Assembly (NCBI RefSeq): GCF_004217445.1
Contig: NZ_SHKX01000013.1
Coordinates: 434,001 to 498,000, forward strand
Length of the DNA: 64,000 bases
Source: Fluviicoccus keumensis
Lineage (GTDB): Bacteria; Pseudomonadota; Gammaproteobacteria; Pseudomonadales; Moraxellaceae
Direction of reading: 5' to 3'
Shown in pieces: positions 15,860 to 25,122 of this stretch; the stretch's first letter is position 1; the number at the start of each line of letters is the position of its first letter. The notes beneath the pieces are model-generated. The model saw only the letters and a program-made list of their open reading frames with translations. It did no database searches and was not told the origin of the DNA. The translations under genes were made by a program, and so were the position numbers.

Positions 15860-17650
15860 GTGCCATCCCTGTTCCGTCGCTTCGTCCTGCCGACCGCCTG
15901 CCTTTGCGCGGCCCTGCCCCTGTCCGCCGCGCATGCCGCCGTGGACGAGGCGCAGGCGCGCAAGGCCGGAGAGGCCGCCGTGCAGACGGTGATTCCGCGC
16001 AAGATGGCTTACAAGAAGCTGAAGCTGGGCTTCCTGCCCTTCAGCGCCCGGGTCAGCGACCTGACCATTTCCGAGAACGAGCGCTTCGCGCATCATCCGC
16101 TGCGCGACTGGCCGCATTTCTACACGGCGAAGGACATCAGCCTGACCGCCGACCTGCTGCCGCTGCTGATCGGCCGCATTTCCGTGACCCAGCTGGACAT
16201 CCGCGACTTCCAGGCCAATGTGCTGGTCGACCGCGACTACACCCTCAACGTCGGCGACCTGATGCAGCAAAAGCGCGGACCGCTGATGAGCTGGCTGCGG
16301 ATCAAGGATTTCCATGCCGCCAACGGCGCGGTGCGGGTGGTGGATGCCACGGCGGCGCGCGGCCCGGCCCGGCTGACCTTCGACGATATCGACGTGCGCT
16401 TCACCGGCTTCGCGCTGAAGGACAAATTCAACCTGAATGTCGGCCTGCGCACCCCTGGGGCGGCTGCCCGCAATGTCAGCCTGAGCGGCATTGCCGGGCC
16501 GATCCTCGATACCGTGCGCTCCGAGCAGGTGCCGCTGGATGGCGTGCTGACGGTCGACCAGGCGCCGATCCTGCCTTTCTCCGCCTATATCCCCGAGGGC
16601 CTGACCGCCTATCCCGCCGCCGGCACGGCGTCGATGCAGCTGCAACTGAAGGGCAACGCCTGGGACGGGATGAGCAGCCAGGGCGGCATCCGCCTCGACA
16701 ACCTGGTGCTGGTCTCGCGCGACGGTACACTGCGCGGCAAGCCGTTCACGCTGGCGCTGGATATCGGCCGCAATATCGTCACCCTGAAGCAGCAGCAGAT
16801 CGCGCTCAACAACATGGCGGTGAGCATGGGCCAGAACCGGCTGACCGTGGACGGCGTGGTGCGCGGCATTCCCCGACGGCCGGTGATTGATGTGGACATG
16901 CGCGCGGCCGCGATCGATCTGCCGTCGATGGAGGAGATCTATCCCTTCTTCCGCGCCTACCTGCCCAAGGGGCTGGTGTTCAAGGGCGCGGTGGCGCTGG
17001 ATGCGCACGCCAAGGGCGACATGGATGGCCTGGGTTCCGACGGCACACTGGATGCCGGCGGGCTCAGCCTGTTCCTGGCCGATGTTTTCGAGAAGAAGCC
17101 GGGAGCCGGCCTCAAGGTCGGCTTCACCGCCCGGCTGGTGCCGAAGGAATTCACCATCAAGGCGCGCGCCAACGTTACCGGGCGCGAACTGACGCTGCTC
17201 AACGCCTGGCTGTTCCGGGACGGCCTGAAGCTGGCGCTGGGCAACCGCCTCACCGCCCGCCAGCTGGATGCCGTGATCAGCCCGGGCAACCGCCTCACCG
17301 CCGCCGCCGTGCGCGGCGTCATGGATTACGACACCGGCTTCGTCAGCTTCCGCAATTTCGCGGCGGAAGGACTGGCCGATAGCGACGGCACGGTCACCGA
17401 TGCGTTGTTCACCGGTTCTTTCGACCTGAACCGGTTGTTCGTGCGCTGGGATGTCAGCGCACGGCTCTCGGCGACGCGGTCGCAGCAACTGCTGAAAGCC
17501 GCGCCATCGCTGGCGGCGCTGCTGGATGCCGACGGACGCCTGCCCTTCCGCTTCAAGGTGGAAGGCCCGATGGACAAGCCACGGGTTTTGGCGGGCGCCA
17601 TGGTCGCGCCGCCGGTCGGAACCCCGGTGGCGGTCATTGGCGATCATTAG
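15860..17650 (+). CDS. AsmA-like large periplasmic protein
   Basis: The 596-residue protein begins, from a GTG, with a clean signal peptide (VPSLFRRFVLPTACLCAALP, cut after SAAHA). It then shows AsmA/DUF748-type blocks: LKLGFLPFSARVSDLTISE, ISVTQLDIRDFQANVLVDRD, and repeated amphipathic strands up to EGPMDKPRVLAG. Relatives form long beta-structures that carry lipid or help outer-membrane assembly; the role here is not known. An ATG at 15791 is in frame but would place 23 residues before the signal sequence. No partner gene is adjacent. Confidence 0.7.
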   Translation: MPSLFRRFVLPTACLCAALPLSAAHAAVDEAQARKAGEAAVQTVIPRKMAYKKLKLGFLPFSARVSDLTISENERFAHHPLRDWPHFYTAKDISLTADLLPLLIGRISVTQLDIRDFQANVLVDRDYTLNVGDLMQQKRGPLMSWLRIKDFHAANGAVRVVDATAARGPARLTFDDIDVRFTGFALKDKFNLNVGLRTPGAAARNVSLSGIAGPILDTVRSEQVPLDGVLTVDQAPILPFSAYIPEGLTAYPAAGTASMQLQLKGNAWDGMSSQGGIRLDNLVLVSRDGTLRGKPFTLALDIGRNIVTLKQQQIALNNMAVSMGQNRLTVDGVVRGIPRRPVIDVDMRAAAIDLPSMEEIYPFFRAYLPKGLVFKGAVALDAHAKGDMDGLGSDGTLDAGGLSLFLADVFEKKPGAGLKVGFTARLVPKEFTIKARANVTGRELTLLNAWLFRDGLKLALGNRLTARQLDAVISPGNRLTAAAVRGVMDYDTGFVSFRNFAAEGLADSDGTVTDALFTGSFDLNRLFVRWDVSARLSATRSQQLLKAAPSLAALLDADGRLPFRFKVEGPMDKPRVLAGAMVAPPVGTPVAVIGDH

Positions 17651-17730
17651 CGGACTGGTCATAATGCCGCCTGCCCGAAAGACGGCCGCGCTATAGGCTC
17701 CGGATAGGCCATGACAACAAAAAGAAGAAT

Positions 17731-19566
17731 ATGCTGAAAACGTCCAGGCTACTGCATACCCGCCACCGAGCCCTCCGGCTGCTGATGCTGGCGCTCTGCT
17801 GCGCCTGCGTCTGTCACGCCGCCCTGGCGGGAACACTGGTGGTCGACCCGGCCGCGCCGCGACTCACCCCCGGTCATCACCTCGATTATCTGGCCGACCC
17901 CGGTCGCAGCCTCAGTCCGTCCGAGGTCGGCCGTCGCACGGACTGGCAGCCGGTGCGCGGCGAAACGGCCAATTTCGGTTACAGTCACAGCGCCCTGTGG
18001 CTGCGCGCCAAGCTGCTGAACCCTTCGCCGCACCCGCAAAACCGCCTGCTGGAAATCGGTTATCCGGTGCTGGACAAGCTGCAGATCTGGGCGCAACCCT
18101 CGGCCGGACCGTCGCAGGCCTGGCTGCTGGGCGACAAGTTGCCCTTCGCCACCCGCCCCATCCTGCACCGGCATTTCCTGGTGCCGCTCACCCTGCCCGC
18201 CAACGGCAGCGTCGACCTGCTGATCCGTGTCGAAACCGGCAGCAGCGTGCAGGTGCCGGTCAACCTGTGGCAACCCGATGCCTTCCGCCAGCATGACGAA
18301 CAGACCGGCCTCATCCTCGGCATGTATTTCGGCATCATGCTCAGCATGCTGCTCTACAACAGCTTCCTCTGCTTCTCCCTGCGCGAGCGCCAGTACGCGT
18401 GGTACGTCGGTTATGTCGCCGCCATCACCGTCTTCCTGGCCAGCCTGGACGGCCTCAGCTTCCAGTACCTGTGGCCGAACGCCACTATCTGGAACGACCG
18501 GGTGATCGTGTTCAGCCTGGCGCTGACGCTGTTCTTCGGGGCCCTGTTCGCCGGCAGTTTCCTGCACATCGAACGCGCCGGACGCGGCATCCGGCTGGCC
18601 ATGCGGCTGACGCTGGCGGGCAGCCTGGCCAGTGCGGCGGCGGCCTTCCTGACGCACTACACCATTTCCATCCATCTGGTGGAAGGCTGCGCCATCGTCT
18701 GCATCCCGGTCATCTTCAGTTTCGCCGTCTATCGCGCCTGGCAGGGCTACAAACCCGCCCGTTTCTACATCGCCGCCTGGTCTTTCGTGCTGTTCAGCGG
18801 CATCGTGCTGGCGCTGGACAAATACGGCCTGATCGCGCATTCGGCGCTCACGGTGGTGGCGGTGCCGATCGGTTCGTCCATGCAGATACTGCTGCTGTCC
18901 TTCGCGCTAGCCGACCGGGTACAGCAGGAACGCCGCCGCCGCGAGGACGCCCGTATCGACATGCTGCGGATGCAACAGGAAGCCAATACCGCCCTGGAAC
19001 TGCGGGTGCAGGCGCGCACCGTGGAATTGATGGAGGCCAACATCCGCCTGCAGGAGCTGACCATCACCGATGCGCTTACGGGGGCTCACAACCGGCGGCA
19101 CTTTGACGAAGTCCTGCGGCAGGAAGTCAAGCGGGCCTTGCGCAGCGGCGACCATCTGGGACTGCTGATCATCGACGCCGACCACTTCAAGCGCATCAAC
19201 GACACCTGGGGCCACCCGACCGGCGACGCCTGCCTGCAGGCCATTGCCCGGGTATTGCAGGGAGAGATACACCGGGAATGCGACACGGTGGCGCGGTTTG
19301 GCGGCGAGGAATTCTGCCTGGTGCTGCCCTCCACCGACGGCGACGGGGTGGCGCATGTGGCCGAAAAACTGCGGGCCACGCTGGAACAAACCCTGATCCC
19401 GGGTCCGCAAGGCCCGATACGCATCACGGTCAGCATCGGGGCGGTCAGCGTGGTGCCGGAAGATACCGATGACGACGTGCGCATGCTGGCGACCGCCGAT
19501 GCCGCCCTCTATCTGGCCAAGCAGGACGGCCGCAACCGCGTCAGTGTGCGGCGCAGCCTGGACTGA
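17731..19566 (+). CDS. Membrane diguanylate cyclase with 7TMR-DISM sensor
   Basis: The 611-residue protein has a signal peptide, an extracellular DISM-type domain (about 35-185), about seven membrane helices (about 195-400) and a coiled-coil linker. A GGDEF domain ends the protein, with GGEEF at residues 524-528. RECD lies five residues before GGEEF, so the inhibitory I-site (RxxD) is present. It should make cyclic di-GMP in response to an unknown periplasmic signal and be feedback-inhibited. It stands alone between two unrelated genes. Confidence 0.92.
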   Translation: MLKTSRLLHTRHRALRLLMLALCCACVCHAALAGTLVVDPAAPRLTPGHHLDYLADPGRSLSPSEVGRRTDWQPVRGETANFGYSHSALWLRAKLLNPSPHPQNRLLEIGYPVLDKLQIWAQPSAGPSQAWLLGDKLPFATRPILHRHFLVPLTLPANGSVDLLIRVETGSSVQVPVNLWQPDAFRQHDEQTGLILGMYFGIMLSMLLYNSFLCFSLRERQYAWYVGYVAAITVFLASLDGLSFQYLWPNATIWNDRVIVFSLALTLFFGALFAGSFLHIERAGRGIRLAMRLTLAGSLASAAAAFLTHYTISIHLVEGCAIVCIPVIFSFAVYRAWQGYKPARFYIAAWSFVLFSGIVLALDKYGLIAHSALTVVAVPIGSSMQILLLSFALADRVQQERRRREDARIDMLRMQQEANTALELRVQARTVELMEANIRLQELTITDALTGAHNRRHFDEVLRQEVKRALRSGDHLGLLIIDADHFKRINDTWGHPTGDACLQAIARVLQGEIHRECDTVARFGGEEFCLVLPSTDGDGVAHVAEKLRATLEQTLIPGPQGPIRITVSIGAVSVVPEDTDDDVRMLATADAALYLAKQDGRNRVSVRRSLD

Positions 19567-19825
19567 ACAAAAACCGACTTTTTCCGCTATACAATGCCAT
19601 CCGTCAAGGAAACAGCGTCAACTGTCAGATAAACGGCGGGCGTTGTCCGGCAACGGCTTCCGGACCGATTGACTCCCGGGACCGCATCCACTGTCAGTCC
19701 GGTCATGGCCTGTGCAGGTTTTAACCACTATAAACCTGCGCGACATCACAACAAAGAATGAGAACGCCCTCACATTTTCGGCTTCGGCCGGTGCGGGCCT
19801 TCCGCCACGCATGGAGTCACCGCGC

Positions 19826-20551
19826 ATGAAGTCACGCCTGTTTGCCCTCGGTCTGATCTTGGCCGTCCTGATGCCAACCCTCCCCGCTTTCGCCAACGGC
19901 GACGACGACCTCGACGAACTGCGCACGCCGCTGGGCAACGAATGGCGGCTGACCCGCCACGACCAGCGCCGCAACATCAAGACCTGGTCGCGGCTGGAAG
20001 ACGGCAAGCGCTATCGCTCGTTCAAGGTGGAAGCGGAACTGGAAGGCACGGTCGACTCGTTGGCGCACGTGTTGCTGGATTTCGAGAACTACACCAAGTG
20101 GTTTTGGGAAACCCGGGAATCGAAGCTGGTGAAGCAGGTCTCACCCACCGAATTCATTGTCTACATGGTGCATAACGCCCCGGCCGGATTGCCCGACCGC
20201 GACACCGTGCTGCGCGGCGTGCTGGAACCGCAGACCCGCACCAAGCCCTTTGTGATGCTGCGAGTGACCGCCGCGCCGGACTACATGCCGCAGAAGCGCG
20301 GTCTGGTGCGCATGCCCGCCGAGGAAATCACCGTCAAGTTCTCGCCGGTGGCGCCAAACAAGATCCATGTGGAAGCCGAGGGTTATTTCGACGCGGGCGG
20401 CACCGTCCCCGCCTGGGCGGCCAACTTCGTGCAGCGCAGCGCGCCCTACAGCGTCATCCTCGGCATGCAGCGGATGATGGGCCAGGACCGCTACATGCTG
20501 GCGAAGAGCCCGTTGCCCTTCACCGTTTACGGCTGGTCGAACTACAACTGA
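19826..20551 (+). CDS. Secreted START-like protein, paralogue 1
   Basis: A 241-residue protein with a signal peptide (MKSRLFALGLILAVLMPTLP, cut after AFA) and one START/SRPBCC-like lipid-binding domain. Diagnostic stretches are LLDFENYTKWFWETRESKLV, VSPTEFIVYMVHNAP, PDRDTVLRGVLEPQ and GGTVPAWAANFVQRSAPYSV. GGAG nine bases before 19826 supports this start over an ATG five codons upstream. A clear paralogue is at 57908-58612. Ligand and partners are unknown. The 260 bases before it hold no gene. Confidence 0.82.
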   Translation: MKSRLFALGLILAVLMPTLPAFANGDDDLDELRTPLGNEWRLTRHDQRRNIKTWSRLEDGKRYRSFKVEAELEGTVDSLAHVLLDFENYTKWFWETRESKLVKQVSPTEFIVYMVHNAPAGLPDRDTVLRGVLEPQTRTKPFVMLRVTAAPDYMPQKRGLVRMPAEEITVKFSPVAPNKIHVEAEGYFDAGGTVPAWAANFVQRSAPYSVILGMQRMMGQDRYMLAKSPLPFTVYGWSNYN

Positions 20552-20557
20552 CCGCTT

Positions 20558-21475
20558 TCAGCCTGCGGCCCAATCGCGCGGCCGCAGGAATTCCTCCACG
20601 AACCGGGATTCCACCGATCCCGGCTCCGGCTGGAAGTCATACTGCCAGGACACCAGGTTCGGCAGCGACATCAGGATCGACTCGGTGCGGCCGCCGGTCT
20701 GCAAACCGAAGATGGTCCCCCGGTCATAGACCAGATTGAATTCCACATAACGACCCCGCCGCACCAGCTGGAAGTTGCGCTCATGCTCGCCATAAGGCGT
20801 GTCCTTGCGCCGCGCCAGGATCGGCCGGTAGGCGTCAATGTAGCCGTTGCCCACCGCCTGGATGAAGGCGAAACAGCGCTCGAATCCCCACTCGTTCAGG
20901 TCATCGAAGAACAGCCCGCCGACGCCGCGCGCCTCGTTGCGGTGCTTGATGAAGAAGTAGTCGTCGCACCATTGCTTGTAGCGCGGATAGACATCCTCAC
21001 CATACGGCGCGCACACGGCCTGCGCATGGCGGTGCCAGTCACGGCAGTCTTCGGGGAAACCGTAGTACGGCGTCAGGTCGAAACCGCCGCCCACCCACCA
21101 CACCGGCGCTTCGCCCTCCTTTTCCGCCACGAACAGCCGCACGTTGGCGTGGCTGGTCGGCGCATAGGGGTTGCGCGGATGGATCACCAGCGACACGCCC
21201 ATCGCCTGGAAACTGCGCCCGGCCAGCTCGGGGCGGTGCGCGGTTGCGGACGGCGGCAGCTTGTTGCCGTGCACGTGCGAAAAGTTGACGCCGCCCTTCT
21301 CGATCACCGTACCTCCTTCCAGCACCCGCGACCGGCCGCCGCCGCCCTCGGCGCGCACCCAGCTGTCCTCGCGGAAGCGGCCGCCGCCATCCTCGGCCTC
21401 CAGTTCGCGGCAAATGCGGTCCTGCAAGGCCATCAGGGCCTGCTTGGCGGCGTTCAGGTCAATTTCAACGGACAT
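20558..21475 (-). CDS. hemF: HemF, oxygen-dependent coproporphyrinogen III oxidase
   Basis: HemF converts coproporphyrinogen III to protoporphyrinogen IX using O2 in haem synthesis. The 305-residue protein has all the family blocks: GGGGRSRVLEGGTVIEKGGVNFSHVHG, VIHPRNPYAPTSHANVR, WVGGGFDLTPYY, FFDDLNEWGFE and YVEFNLVYDRGTIFGLQTGGR. GGAG lies seven bases before the ATG. It is last in the dprA-tsaC-hemF run, a gammaproteobacterial order. Confidence 0.96.
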   Translation of the reverse strand: MSVEIDLNAAKQALMALQDRICRELEAEDGGGRFREDSWVRAEGGGGRSRVLEGGTVIEKGGVNFSHVHGNKLPPSATAHRPELAGRSFQAMGVSLVIHPRNPYAPTSHANVRLFVAEKEGEAPVWWVGGGFDLTPYYGFPEDCRDWHRHAQAVCAPYGEDVYPRYKQWCDDYFFIKHRNEARGVGGLFFDDLNEWGFERCFAFIQAVGNGYIDAYRPILARRKDTPYGEHERNFQLVRRGRYVEFNLVYDRGTIFGLQTGGRTESILMSLPNLVSWQYDFQPEPGSVESRFVEEFLRPRDWAAG

Positions 21476-21497
21476 GGAGGCTCTCCGGTAGCGGGAA

Positions 21498-22064
21498 TCA
21501 GGAAGGACGCAGGACTTGCCCGGTCAGGGCGTCGCGGATCAGGGTTGGCTTGTTCTGGCCGCCCAGGCGGCCCGGCAGCCGGTAATCCACCTGCCCCCGC
21601 AAACCGCACTGCACCTGCAAGGCGGAGCGGGCGGGCGGCAGGCCGGTGCGGTTGGCGCTGGTCGACACCAGCGCACCGCCGTAACGGCGGCACAGCGCCT
21701 GCACGCCCGGATGCGCCGACACGCGCACCGCGACGCTGGCGTGGTCACCGCGCACCCACTCGGGAAAATCATGGCCGACCGGCACCACCCAGGTGTTCGG
21801 CCCGGGCCAGGTTTCTATAACGCGGCGGCATTGGCCAACAGTCAGGCCGCCCAGCCAGGGCAGCACCTGACCCACTTCGGCGGCGATGATGATCAGGCCC
21901 TTGTGCATCGGTCTCTGCTTGATCTCCAGCAGCCGCAGCACCGCCGCCCGGTTGAAGGGGTCGCAGCCCAGCCCCCAGACGGCCTCGGTGGGATAGGCGA
22001 TGACGCCGCCGTTATCCAGAACCCGGACGGCCTGGCGCAGCTGGATATCGGAAGGAAAGGACAT
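21498..22064 (-). CDS. tsaC: TsaC, threonylcarbamoyl-AMP synthase
   Basis: The YrdC/Sua5-domain enzyme makes threonylcarbamoyl-AMP for the t6A modification of tRNA. At 188 residues it is the short TsaC form, without the C-terminal Sua5 domain. Motifs include GGVIAYPTEAVWGLGCDPFN, LEIKQRPMHKGLIIIA, WPGPNTWVVP and VSTSANRTGLPPA. The KRxxxK-type nucleotide-binding residues are seen as KQRPMHK. It starts 13 bases after the dprA stop and is followed by hemF. Confidence 0.94.
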   Translation of the reverse strand: MSFPSDIQLRQAVRVLDNGGVIAYPTEAVWGLGCDPFNRAAVLRLLEIKQRPMHKGLIIIAAEVGQVLPWLGGLTVGQCRRVIETWPGPNTWVVPVGHDFPEWVRGDHASVAVRVSAHPGVQALCRRYGGALVSTSANRTGLPPARSALQVQCGLRGQVDYRLPGRLGGQNKPTLIRDALTGQVLRPS

Positions 22065-22077
22065 GATTCACCCGCAG

Positions 22078-23223
22078 TCAGCGTGACGGGGCCAGTTGCT
22101 CGTAACCGCCCGCCACCGTCGCAATACATCCGGCCAGTTCCAGCTCCAGGAGCAGGCCGGCCATGGTGGCGGCATCATACCCGCTCTGTTCCACCAGCGC
22201 ATCAAAGGACTGCACCTGCCAGCCCAGCACCGTCAGCACGGCGCGGGCGCGCTCGTCCAGCGGCAGGTCCAGCGGCGGCGGTGCAGCCTGCACCCGGCCC
22301 GAGCCGGAGGCCGCCTGCGCCAGTTTCGGCCCCACATCCTCCAGCAACTGCACCGGCTCGTCCACCAGCCGCGCGCCGTCGCGAATCAGCGCGTGGCAGC
22401 CCTTCACCTGCGGATTGTGGATGGAGCCGGGAATGGCCCAGACCTCGCGGTTCTGTTCCAGCGCCTGGCGGGCGGTAATCAGCGTGCCGCTTTGCAGCGC
22501 CGCCTCCACCACCAGCACGCCCAGGCTGAGACCGCTGATGACGCGGTTGCGGCGCGGGAAGTGGTATTGCAGCGGCGCGGTCTGCGGCAGGAACTCGCTG
22601 ACCAGCACGCCGTCCCGCGCCACGATCGACTCCGCCAGCGCCGCATGCGCGCGCGGGTAGAGATCGCACAAGCCCGAACCCAGCACCGCCACGGTGATGC
22701 CGTCCGCCTGCACCGCCGCCTGATGCGCGGCGGCGTCAATACCCGCCGCCAGACCGCTGGTGATGCCCAGCCCCTGCCGCGCCAGCTCGCCGGCGAATTC
22801 GCGCGCCGTCGCCAGCCCGTTCTGGCTGGGGCGGCGGCTGCCCACCATCGCCACCTGCGGCCACGACAAATGGCCCGCCTCGCCACGGCAGAACAGCAAC
22901 GGCGGCGGGTCGGCGATTTCACGCAACAAGGGGGGATAGGCCGTATCGGCCAAGGTCAGCACGGTAATGCCGTGCCGTTCAATCAGCTGCAGCGCGCGCT
23001 CGACATCGGAACGGACCACGCGGTCATCGCCGCCGCGCCACTGCTCCAGCGCCCGCACCCGCGCGGCGGACAGGCCCGCCTGCCGCCACAACGCCGGATC
23101 GGCCTGCAACAACACCGCCGGGTTATCGGCCACGCGCCACAATTTGAGGAAGGCGGTATGCGACTGTTCCAGCAATCGCCACAACAACAGCCAGGACTCC
23201 CGCCCGGCAAAACCTGTATCCAT
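22078..23223 (-). CDS. dprA: DprA, DNA-processing protein A
   Basis: DprA loads RecA onto incoming single-stranded DNA during natural transformation. The 381-residue protein has a central Rossmann-like domain (MVGSRRPSQNGLATAREFA, GITSGLAAGIDAAAHQAA, SEFLPQTAPLQYHFPRRNRVISGLS). A C-terminal winged-helix domain (about residues 315-375, LDERARAVLTVLGWQVQSFD) completes it. Length and domain order are normal. It is the first gene of the dprA-tsaC-hemF run, downstream of the LysM terminator. Confidence 0.95.
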   Translation of the reverse strand: MDTGFAGRESWLLLWRLLEQSHTAFLKLWRVADNPAVLLQADPALWRQAGLSAARVRALEQWRGGDDRVVRSDVERALQLIERHGITVLTLADTAYPPLLREIADPPPLLFCRGEAGHLSWPQVAMVGSRRPSQNGLATAREFAGELARQGLGITSGLAAGIDAAAHQAAVQADGITVAVLGSGLCDLYPRAHAALAESIVARDGVLVSEFLPQTAPLQYHFPRRNRVISGLSLGVLVVEAALQSGTLITARQALEQNREVWAIPGSIHNPQVKGCHALIRDGARLVDEPVQLLEDVGPKLAQAASGSGRVQAAPPPLDLPLDERARAVLTVLGWQVQSFDALVEQSGYDAATMAGLLLELELAGCIATVAGGYEQLAPSR

Positions 23224-23258
23224 AACATCCCTGCACGCCGTCCCGGCGTTTTCCGGCC

Positions 23259-23288
23259 GAAAAAAAGGGCTGTCTATCCAGACAGCCC
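23259..23288 (-). terminator. Rho-independent terminator of the LysM gene
   Basis: On the minus strand GGGCTGTC, loop TGGATA and GACAGCCC form an 8-bp stem followed directly by seven T. It separates the LysM gene from dprA. Confidence 0.9.
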
Positions 23289-23322
23289 GAAAACGGTAAA
23301 ACCGTTTGAAAGGGTTGGAGCC

Positions 23323-24420
23323 TTAGTCGCCGCTGACCGGAGGACGGATCTCGTCGCCCTGTTTCACCACGGTCGAGGCTTTCAGCACAATGGCGTAGCT
23401 GACCTTGTTGAAGGTGCGGAACACCATCGCCAGACCGGAACGCTCGGAAGGCAGCTGCACCAGTTCATCCTTGGTGCGGTCGCGCACAACGCCCCCGTGC
23501 TGGTAAACCGCGAAGGTGTGTCCTTGAACCACGCCGTCGCGCTCGCCGCGGTTAACGACGATGATGCTGTTCAGACCGCCGGAACCCAGCGAGTTCATGA
23601 CCTGCAGGATGCGGCCGGGCTTCACGTTCTCGGGGTTGGTCGGGTGGAAAACCGGGGTCACCGGCATGGCTTCGCTCAGCAGCAGGCGATCCTCGATACG
23701 AACTTCCTGGGTGGTGCGGGCCACGGAGAGGGTGCCGACATCGCCCTGCACAGCCGTGATGCTGCCGGCGCCGATGTCCATGGCTTCGATGCCCAGGATT
23801 TCCTGGGTGTCCGGATCCAGATAGAGATTGCCGCGGCGGTATACGCCATAGTTGTCGCCAACCGCCAATCCCTTGCCGCGCGCATAAACCTGTTCGCCGG
23901 CGCCGGCGATGATGCGGTGACCCAGACCGGCCAGCACATAGGGAGCGCGTTCGAAGTCTTCCGGCCCGACCACGCGGCTGCCGGACAGGAAGGCGCGGAT
24001 GGCCTGCAGCGGCACGGCGGGAATGGCCACGCTCATCGGTTCGGAACGGATTTGCGGCAACAGCTTGCCGGAGTCGCCGTCAACACGGCCGGTCGCCTTG
24101 TTGGTCAGGCGCTGCGCCACATCCGCGCACCCGCCGCCGGTATCCACCGCGACCACGTTACGGTCCTGGATACGGCACAGCACCAGCTTGTCGCCGGGAT
24201 AGATCAGGTGGGGATTGCGCACCTGCGGGTTCACTTCCCAGATTTCCGGCCAGCGCCACGGATCCTTCAGGTATCGGTTGGAAATGTCCCACAGGGTGTC
24301 GCCCTTCTGGACCGTGTAGCGCTCAGGCGCCGTGTCCTTGACATCGACAGGCTTGGGGCTGGCAGCCATGGCGCTACCGGCCAGCAGGCCGGCAACGAGT
24401 AATAGAACCGGTTTTTTCAT
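23323..24420 (-). CDS. LysM-domain exported protein
   Basis: The 365-residue protein has a signal peptide (MKKPVLLLVAGLLAGSAMAA) and one LysM peptidoglycan-binding domain at about residues 34-85 (YTVQKGDTLWDISNRYLKDP, NPHLIYPGDKLVL). A long C-terminal region of unknown fold follows, found in the same position next to dprA and def in many gammaproteobacteria. AAGGGA lies seven bases before the ATG at 24420. Its exact function is unknown; a cell-wall role is inferred from LysM. Confidence 0.9.
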   Translation of the reverse strand: MKKPVLLLVAGLLAGSAMAASPKPVDVKDTAPERYTVQKGDTLWDISNRYLKDPWRWPEIWEVNPQVRNPHLIYPGDKLVLCRIQDRNVVAVDTGGGCADVAQRLTNKATGRVDGDSGKLLPQIRSEPMSVAIPAVPLQAIRAFLSGSRVVGPEDFERAPYVLAGLGHRIIAGAGEQVYARGKGLAVGDNYGVYRRGNLYLDPDTQEILGIEAMDIGAGSITAVQGDVGTLSVARTTQEVRIEDRLLLSEAMPVTPVFHPTNPENVKPGRILQVMNSLGSGGLNSIIVVNRGERDGVVQGHTFAVYQHGGVVRDRTKDELVQLPSERSGLAMVFRTFNKVSYAIVLKASTVVKQGDEIRPPVSGD

Positions 24421-24470
24421 TATCAATTCCCTTCTTGGCGGGACTTATGGTCGCAAGGAGTCAAGGCCGC

Positions 24471-24476
24471 TATAAT
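24471..24476 (+). promoter_or_regulatory. Possible -10 element for def
   Basis: TATAAT, identical to the sigma-70 consensus, lies 107 bases before the def start in the divergent LysM-def region. I see no convincing -35 box at the right spacing, so this is weak. Confidence 0.3.
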
Positions 24477-24583
24477 AAGCAACAATCCGTCCTTACTCTT
24501 TACGGCCTAATAGACGCACTTTTACAACATGCTCAAGTGCTTATCAAGCATTGTTGTGATTTAACGGCAGGTGGTTGGCAAAT

Positions 24584-25090
24584 ATGGCAAAGCTTCCGAT
24601 ACTCCATTTCCCCGATCCGCGATTGCGAACCCGGGCCAAACCCGTGTCCGTGGTGGATGATAACATCCGCCAGCTTGCCGAAGATATGCTCGAAACGATG
24701 TATGACGCACCGGGCATCGGCTTGGCGGCAACCCAGGTGAACCAGCACATCCGCCTGCTGGTGCTGGACATCAGCGAGGACAAGAGCGCGCCGATGGTGT
24801 TCATCAATCCCGTCATCACCCCGCTGACGCAGGACTGCGTGCCTTATGAAGAAGGCTGCCTGTCCGTGCCCGGCTCCTACGACGAAGTGCAGCGCCCGGC
24901 CCGCATCCGCGTCGAGGCGCTGGACCGCAACGGCAAGCCCTTCACCCTGGAAACCGACGGCCTGCTGGCGGTGTGCCTGCAGCACGAAGTCGACCATCTC
25001 GACGGCAAGCTCTTTGTCGATTACCTGTCGCCGCTGAAACGCCAGCGCATCAAGACCAAGCTTGAAAAACTGCAAAAGCAACGCGCCTAG
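24584..25090 (+). CDS. def: Def, peptide deformylase
   Basis: Def removes the formyl group from new proteins. The 168-residue enzyme has its three motifs: GIGLAA (44-49), EGCLS (90-94) and QHEVDHLDG (from 133), giving the metal ligands Cys92, His134 and His138 and the catalytic Glu135. An upstream in-frame TTG was not used, because AGGTGG lies nine bases before the ATG at 24584 and MAKLPILHFPDPRL is the family start. It leads the def-fmt-rsmB operon. Confidence 0.97.
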   Translation: MAKLPILHFPDPRLRTRAKPVSVVDDNIRQLAEDMLETMYDAPGIGLAATQVNQHIRLLVLDISEDKSAPMVFINPVITPLTQDCVPYEEGCLSVPGSYDEVQRPARIRVEALDRNGKPFTLETDGLLAVCLQHEVDHLDGKLFVDYLSPLKRQRIKTKLEKLQKQRA

Positions 25091-25122
25091 GCGCACCGAA
25101 TTCCAAAGGAGAGGTTTGTTTC